Assembly: GCA_023413135.1 (NCBI GenBank)
Contig: JAEZQK010000094.1
Location: 1 to 64,000 of the forward strand
Origin: Bacillota bacterium
Lineage (GTDB): Bacteria > Bacillota > Clostridia > Christensenellales > Aristaeellaceae
Reading direction: 5' to 3'
DNA length: 64,000 bases
The position numbers and the translations under genes are program-made. The notes below the pieces were generated by a model. That model searched no databases. It was not told the DNA's origin and saw nothing but the letters and a program-made list of their open reading frames with translations. Below, one piece after another: positions 59,500-64,000 of the stretch (within the stretch, counting starts at the first letter, position 1; the number at the start of each line of letters is the position of its first letter).

Positions 59500-60528
59500 A
59501 TGAAAAAAAGCATTACCATCAAAGATATTGCCGCTGAGGCCGGGGTCTCACTGGCTACAGTATCCCGGGTTATCAACAACAGCACCGGCGTCACGGAAGA
59601 CAAGCGCAGGCGCGTGGAAAAAACCATCAAAAAATTCAATTATCACCCCAACCTTGTGGCGCGGGGGCTGAAAAATGACTCCACACAAACCATTGCCATG
59701 CTCATTTCCGACGGCAACAACGAGTACTTTGGCCAAATCACAAAGGCGGTTGAAAACGTTATCCGCCCCGACAGATACAACCTGTTCTACTGCAATACCG
59801 CTTCGGAGCAGGATACCGAGGAGAGCTACCTGCGCCTGATGACCGAACGGCAGGTGGACGGCTTTATCATCAACACCACCGGCCATAACAACGACTATAT
59901 TACGCAGCTCAGCCAAACCGTGCCGGTGGTTCTTCTTCACCGCCGCATCCCCAACCCCCAGTTCAGGGGAGACTTTCTGGATGCGGATTTTGCCACCGTC
60001 TCCTATGATTTATGCCAGCACTTGATCCAAAAGGGGCATAGGCGCATCGGGCTGATCTGCGGCCCTTCCTTCTTAAGCTCCCACCGGGACCGGCTGGTCA
60101 ATATCCAGCGTTCGCTCAAGACCATAGGGGTAACGATGCAGGAAGGCGACCCCTACTTATTTGAAGGGCCGCTCACCAAAGAATTTGGCTACCGAAGCTG
60201 CGCCTCCCTGATGGGGATGCAAAACCCGCCCACCGCGCTGGTCATCTCCCACAGCAATACCACCATCGGCGCGCTGCGCTTTTTCAAGGAAAAAGGCATC
60301 CGCGTACCCGAGGATATTTCGTTCGTAAGCCCATGCGACGTCCAATTGGCGGATATATTGTATGTGGAACCTACCTGCGCATTGCCGGACACATGGGCGC
60401 TGGGGGAAAGATGCGGCCGCATGCTGATGGAACGCATCCGCAACGGCAACGACATGGTCAACCGGGAAGCCCTTTATACGCCCACCATCTCATATGGACA
60501 AAGCGTCCGTGATATCACGCAGGAATAA
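59500..60528 (+). CDS. LacI-family transcriptional regulator
   Basis: A 342-residue repressor. The first 25 residues form the LacI helix-turn-helix (ITIKDIAAEAGVSLATVSRV), followed by the hinge helix (HPNLVARGLKN). The sensor domain is a type-I periplasmic-binding fold: TIAMLISDGNNEYFGQITKA, VDGFIINTTGHNND, HRRIGLICGPSFLSSHRDRL, PEDISFVSPCDVQLADILYV. LacI regulators usually bind sugars or nucleosides. It is divergent from the Liv-type operon, and operator-like palindromes lie at both promoters. A further TGAAAACGTT occurs within its own gene at 59751. Confidence 0.9.
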   Translation: MKKSITIKDIAAEAGVSLATVSRVINNSTGVTEDKRRRVEKTIKKFNYHPNLVARGLKNDSTQTIAMLISDGNNEYFGQITKAVENVIRPDRYNLFYCNTASEQDTEESYLRLMTERQVDGFIINTTGHNNDYITQLSQTVPVVLLHRRIPNPQFRGDFLDADFATVSYDLCQHLIQKGHRRIGLICGPSFLSSHRDRLVNIQRSLKTIGVTMQEGDPYLFEGPLTKEFGYRSCASLMGMQNPPTALVISHSNTTIGALRFFKEKGIRVPEDISFVSPCDVQLADILYVEPTCALPDTWALGERCGRMLMERIRNGNDMVNREALYTPTISYGQSVRDITQE

Positions 60529-60561
60529 ATCTCCATTTAGAGGTTTTCAGGGGTAGGGTAA

Positions 60562-60595
60562 GGGGAGGGGGCCTTTTTCAAAAGGCCCCCTCCCC
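60562..60595 (+). terminator. Terminator after the LacI-family gene
   Basis: GGGGAGGGGGCCTTTT pairs perfectly with its inverse after a two-base centre, 33 bases past the stop. The preceding GTTTTCAGGGG stretch (60543-60559) is shared, inverted, with 45596-45612. Confidence 0.75.
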
Positions 60596-60612
60596 GTTAT
60601 AACTTTACCGTT

Positions 60613-61131
60613 CTATACGGTCAATCCCCTGCCGTCCTCCGGCGGGAGCCAGGCCATGTATCTTTCCCTGGGATGGCAGGTGCGGATGGTGCGGGCGATC
60701 GCCTGAAGTTCTTCCTGACTTTGGAAGGCCTGGTACCGGGTATAGAGCACACGCAGCGCGCTGAGGCTTGGCTGCTGCAGGGAATAAGTCTTCAGCAGCT
60801 CGTAATTGACGGAGTAGGGGGACAAGGATTCCATCAGGACACCCAGCATATCATCGGTCATCATCTGAAAATCAGAGGTGTGGATGCGGACTTCCTCCCC
60901 GTCGTCCAGGAACACCCGCATGGTGCCCATGGTGAGGCGGCGCAAGGACATGAACAAAAAGCTGTCCAACCGCTTGCACAGCTTTTCCAGGTCTTCCTTA
61001 TAGGGGGCATAGCTGCGCAGCACGTCGGCAGTCGCCTCCGCAAGCGTCGTGCTGTCCAGCAGATAGGAACCCACCCAAGGGTGCAGCGCCCGTGCCACAT
61101 CCTGGGTGCGGATGACGGCAGCCACCTTCAT
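60613..61131 (-). CDS. Conserved-looking protein of unknown function upstream of dnaA
   Basis: A 172-residue soluble protein starting MKVAAVIRTQDVARALHPWV after GCGAGGTGAC. It looks mostly helical, with LEKLCKRLDSFLFMSLRRLT, a short beta segment MRVFLDDGEEVRIHTSDFQM and LQAIARTIRTCHPRERYMAW near the end. No family was recognised. It is divergent from dnaA across the presumed initiation region; in many Firmicutes rpmH and rnpA occupy this place, and they are absent here. Confidence 0.6.
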   Translation of the reverse strand: MKVAAVIRTQDVARALHPWVGSYLLDSTTLAEATADVLRSYAPYKEDLEKLCKRLDSFLFMSLRRLTMGTMRVFLDDGEEVRIHTSDFQMMTDDMLGVLMESLSPYSVNYELLKTYSLQQPSLSALRVLYTRYQAFQSQEELQAIARTIRTCHPRERYMAWLPPEDGRGLTV

Positions 61132-61587
61132 GTCACCTCGCGCGAAGGATAGCCCTACTTTCTACATGCCCTACCATAAATCCTTGTCTGTTTCAAAAAC
61201 ACCGTATAAAAATCCTGTGTCATTTATGTTTCCAAATTTCGCCAAAGAGCATAAATATACAATATGTGTGGCTTTTTATCCGAAAACACGTTCGGTCAGC
61301 GCCAAGTCTTGTGGTTGAAAAATTGGACAACCACCATCCCTAGGGAAAAAGTTTTCAACAGCCGGGAGGCCTATACAACGCGGCCATCTGTGTACAACCC
61401 TTGAAAATACGGGGCGTATCTGGTATTATAGGTGGACAGCCGCGGGCGTGACTCTCTTTATCCACAGGGAGTTTTCCACAGTCCAAGGGTGAATTTTGCG
61501 CGTGTCGATTTTTTTGTTTTTTTCACGCGCTTTGGGCGCGTATAATACCTTGTATATTTTTTGTATTCATACTAAGGGGGGCAGCGG
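61132..61587. other. AT-rich region upstream of dnaA, possible origin
   Basis: 456 bases without a gene. DnaA-box-like sites are TTATCCACA (61458-61466, perfect), TTTTCCACA (61472-61480) and TTTTCAACA (61352-61360). AT-rich runs lie near 61200-61275 and 61505-61565. A TATAAT at 61541-61546 is a likely -10 box for dnaA. Genes mostly run away from this gap on both sides. It may be oriC or only the autoregulatory region of dnaA; three boxes are too few to decide. Confidence 0.5.
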
Positions 61588-62913
61588 ATGAATGTAATGG
61601 AGTTATGGGAGAAGGCATGCCGCTTTTTGCAGGAGGAGATGAATGAAGTCTCCTACAAAACGTGGATTGCAAGTTCCTTGAAGCCCCTGGAGCTGGAAGA
61701 TAATTGTCTGTATATAGAAGTGGTCACGGACTACATGAAGCAGATGATCGCCAGCCGGTATGCCATGCTGATCGCCAACGCGGTGAGCCAGGCGGCCGGC
61801 CATACGATTTCCATAGAAATCATCACGCCCCAGGAATCGGCTGCCCGCCGGGCTGCCAAGGCTTCTCCCGCCTCCCAGAGCTCCAATGTCAGCCTGAATC
61901 CTAAATACACCTTTGACACCTTTGTGGTGGGCAGCGGCAACAGGTTTGCCCATGCTGCCTCCCTGGCGGTGGCGGAGGCCCCTGCCGATGCCTATAACCC
62001 CCTGTTCATCTATGGCGGCGTAGGTTTGGGCAAAACCCACCTTATGCACGCCATCGGCCATTATGTGCAGCAGCAGTACCCCAGCCTGCGGCTTTTGTAC
62101 ATCACCAGCGAAAACTTCACCAACGAGCTCATCGCCTCCATCCAGAAGAATAAGAATGCCGAATTCCGCAGCCGCTTCCGCAGCGTGGACATATTGATGG
62201 TGGACGATATCCAGTTCATTGCCGGGCGGGACAGCACCCAGGAGGAGTTTTTCCATACCTTCAACACGCTGCACACCGCCGGCAAGCAGATTATTATGAC
62301 CAGTGATAAGCCGCCCAAGGACATCGCCCGCCTGGAGGAGCGGCTGTGCAGCCGCTTTGAGTGGGGGCTGATCGCCGATATCCAGCGCCCGGACATTGAA
62401 ACGCGTATCGCCATTTTGCGCAAAAAGGCGGAGCGGGAGCACATCTTAGTTCCCGATGGCGTGCTGGAGATGATCGCCCAGCGCATCGACTCCAACATCA
62501 GGGAACTGGAAGGAAGCCTGACGCGCCTGGTGGCATTTTCCTCCCTTACCGGCAAGCCCATCACCAACGCGCTGGCGGAGGAAGCGCTTAGGGAAGTGTT
62601 CGCCCAGCGGGAAGTGCGCCGCGTCACCTGCGAGCTGATACAGGAGATGGTGGCCGACTACTACAGCATTTCCGTGGATGATTTGAAAAGCGCAAGGCGC
62701 AACCGGGAAGTTACCGTGCCCCGCCAGGTGGCCATGTATCTTACCCGGGAAATGGTGGGGCTGTCGCTGCCCCGTATTGGCGAAAGCTTCGGCGGGCGCG
62801 ATCACACCACCGTCATGCACAGCTGCGAAAAGGTGCAGGATATTTTGAGGGACAACCCCGGCTTTTTAAGCCAGATGGATGATATACGAAGGCTCATCAA
62901 GGATGGGAAATAA
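61588..62913 (+). CDS. dnaA: Chromosomal replication initiator DnaA
   Basis: A 441-residue AAA+ initiator of normal length. Domain I is residues 1-80 (MELWEKACRFLQEEMNEVSY, TWIASSLKPLELEDNCLYIE), domain II a short linker (about 85-105). Domain III has Walker A GGVGLGKTHLMHAIG (143-157), Walker B DILMVDDIQFIAG (201-213) and the sensor/arginine-finger stretch RLEERLCSRFEWGL. Domain IV ends in the signature GGRDHTTVMHSCEKV that reads the DnaA box. AAGGGGGG precedes the ATG. dnaN does not follow; the M16 peptidase starts 24 bases later. Confidence 0.98.
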   Translation: MNVMELWEKACRFLQEEMNEVSYKTWIASSLKPLELEDNCLYIEVVTDYMKQMIASRYAMLIANAVSQAAGHTISIEIITPQESAARRAAKASPASQSSNVSLNPKYTFDTFVVGSGNRFAHAASLAVAEAPADAYNPLFIYGGVGLGKTHLMHAIGHYVQQQYPSLRLLYITSENFTNELIASIQKNKNAEFRSRFRSVDILMVDDIQFIAGRDSTQEEFFHTFNTLHTAGKQIIMTSDKPPKDIARLEERLCSRFEWGLIADIQRPDIETRIAILRKKAEREHILVPDGVLEMIAQRIDSNIRELEGSLTRLVAFSSLTGKPITNALAEEALREVFAQREVRRVTCELIQEMVADYYSISVDDLKSARRNREVTVPRQVAMYLTREMVGLSLPRIGESFGGRDHTTVMHSCEKVQDILRDNPGFLSQMDDIRRLIKDGK

Positions 62914-62936
62914 GGGTTACAAAGGGGGATGGATCA

Positions 62937-64000
62937 ATGGCGGCATATCAGGAAATCCGGCTGAAAAACGGCCTTCAACTCTCCGCCTATCAGCTTCCCC
63001 ATTTGCATTCCCTTGAGATGGGCGTGTATTTCAAGGGCGGCTCGCTGTATGAAAACAGGAGCAACCAAGGCATATCCCATCTGCTGGAGCATCTTTGCTT
63101 CCGCAACTTGGGTGGCCTTCCCCAGGGGCAATTATACCGCCGGCTGGACGCCATGGGGGCAAAGCTGAACGGCACGACCTATCCCGAATGCGTTATCTTT
63201 CAAATGCGGGTGGTTCCCCGCTTTTTTGACGATGCCTTTGAACTGATGCTCCGCCTGTTTGCCCCCGGCAAATGGACCGGGGAGGAAATCGACGCCGAAA
63301 AACAGGTGGTCCTCCGGCAAATCGAAAACGACGAGCAAAACTTTTTGTGGGATATGAGCACCCGGTATTTTAGGACAAAGGCCGGCGCCTTCCCAGGCAT
63401 GGGCACCAAAGACAGCGTGCTGCGCATGTCTTCGGATTTGATCCACCAGTGGAAAAAGAAAATATTCCGCCCCTCCAATGCCTGCTTTGTGCTCACGGGC
63501 AACTTTTCAGACGGCATGCTGGAAAAGGCCCGGGAGGTTCTGGAGGAGCTTCCCGACCTGGGCCCCTGCCTTTTTGAACAGCCCTCGCCCATGAGTTTTT
63601 GCATGCGGGATGAAAGCAGCGACGAGCTGTTCAACGCCGATTATGATTTGGCCCAGGTTTTGCTGTATTTTGATATAGACTCCAACCTGGTGTTTCCCGC
63701 CTGCGCCGATATGCTCAGCCATATGACAGGGGATGGGCTCAGCTCCGTGCTGTTCCTGGAGCTTAGGGAAAAGCATGCGCTGGTGGATGACATCAGCTCC
63801 GAGGTGGTTGCGGTAGGCCCCTACCGCCGCTTCGCCATTGATTATGAGGTGACGCACGACCGGCTAGCAGAAAGCCTGGAGCTTGTTTTTTCCATCCTGG
63901 GCAAGCTTCGCAGGTTCATCAGCCATGAGCAGATGGACAGTTCACGCATCTACTTTACCGAAAATGAGAGCATCATACTGGATAAAGCCGGAAGCATGAA
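62937..64000 (+). CDS. M16 family zinc peptidase (partial, runs off the window)
   Basis: At least 354 residues are visible and the frame is open to the edge. ISHLLEHLCFRNLG contains the inverted zinc motif HxxEH (H48, E51, H52), and EIDAEKQVVLRQIENDEQ holds the third ligand Glu as in other M16 enzymes. Later, DYDLAQVLLYFDID and GDGLSSVLFLELREKHALVD are the conserved second-half segments (usual SRL-F-x-ELREK). The second of two ATG codons fits the AAAGGGGG site. It probably cleaves peptides in the cytoplasm. Its place directly after dnaA is unusual. Confidence 0.88.
   Translation, partial: MAAYQEIRLKNGLQLSAYQLPHLHSLEMGVYFKGGSLYENRSNQGISHLLEHLCFRNLGGLPQGQLYRRLDAMGAKLNGTTYPECVIFQMRVVPRFFDDAFELMLRLFAPGKWTGEEIDAEKQVVLRQIENDEQNFLWDMSTRYFRTKAGAFPGMGTKDSVLRMSSDLIHQWKKKIFRPSNACFVLTGNFSDGMLEKAREVLEELPDLGPCLFEQPSPMSFCMRDESSDELFNADYDLAQVLLYFDIDSNLVFPACADMLSHMTGDGLSSVLFLELREKHALVDDISSEVVAVGPYRRFAIDYEVTHDRLAESLELVFSILGKLRRFISHEQMDSSRIYFTENESIILDKAGSM

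Overview
The window is chromosomal DNA of a moderately GC-rich, probably spore-forming member of the Clostridia (Firmicutes). The evidence is the DnaA protein, the strong AGGAGG-type ribosome binding sites with frequent GTG/TTG starts, several YesM/YesN-like two-component systems, three LplABC-type sugar importers without their own ATPase, and a YIEGIA protein with its small partner. The genus cannot be read from this sequence. The right end lies near a replication-initiation region: dnaA (61.6 kb) follows an AT-rich gap with DnaA-box-like sites, and an M16 peptidase, not dnaN, comes next and runs off the window.

Layout. 0-2.3 kb: repeated intergenic DNA and a complete IS1182-family insertion sequence. 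2.5-3.2 kb: secreted SH3-like protein. 3.5-6.7 kb: a compact phosphonate operon (phosphonopyruvate decarboxylase, a sugar-nucleotide-type nucleotidyltransferase, and PEP mutase fused to a cytidylyltransferase domain) with no 2-AEP transaminase. 6.7-14.3 kb: FAD oxidoreductase plus sugar-type ABC permeases and binding protein, divergent from a histidine kinase/AraC-type response regulator pair. 14.3-18.8 kb: LCP-like protein, CapF-like bifunctional enzyme, and a divergent AgrC/LytTR-like pair. 18.8-19.5 kb: a lactate racemase (larA) pseudogene with internal deletions. 19.5-32.3 kb: a glycan-use locus (GH67/GH20-like, GH2 and GH42 hydrolases, an LplABC-like importer, and a membrane-anchored AraC regulator). 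32.5-33.7 kb: YIEGIA pair. 33.8-38.1 kb: three-subunit molybdenum hydroxylase and a membrane protein. 38.1-38.5 kb: nested inverted repeats. 38.5-43.8 kb: GH4 glycosidase and a third LplABC-like importer. 43.8-45.6 kb: adenine deaminase. 45.6-48.2 kb: small membrane proteins and an acyltransferase. 48.4-52.3 kb: phage/ICE-like accessory island with small HTH proteins, an endonuclease, a RepA-like ATPase and a striking array of GTAC sites. 53.5 kb: tRNA-Thr(GGT). 53.9-60.5 kb: rpiB-like isomerase, a Liv-type (HAAT) importer and a divergent LacI regulator with visible palindromic operators. 60.6-64 kb: unknown protein, dnaA, M16 peptidase.

How the genes work together. The carbohydrate loci each combine a regulator with a binding protein and two permeases, two of them with glycosidases next to them. 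All four binding-protein genes are followed at once by a hairpin, which fits higher expression of the binding protein than of the next gene. The molybdenum hydroxylase and adenine deaminase could together feed purine breakdown, though they are about 6 kb apart. The phosphonate operon probably makes a nucleotide-activated phosphonate for decoration of a surface glycan or lipid.

The most unusual items are the two-nucleotidyltransferase phosphonate operon without transaminase, the roughly helically phased GTAC array beside the RepA-like ATPase, the LacI-controlled Liv transporter, the dnaA locus without adjacent dnaN, and several fold-back repeat families in intergenic DNA. All functional calls are from reading motifs and gene order; no database search was run.
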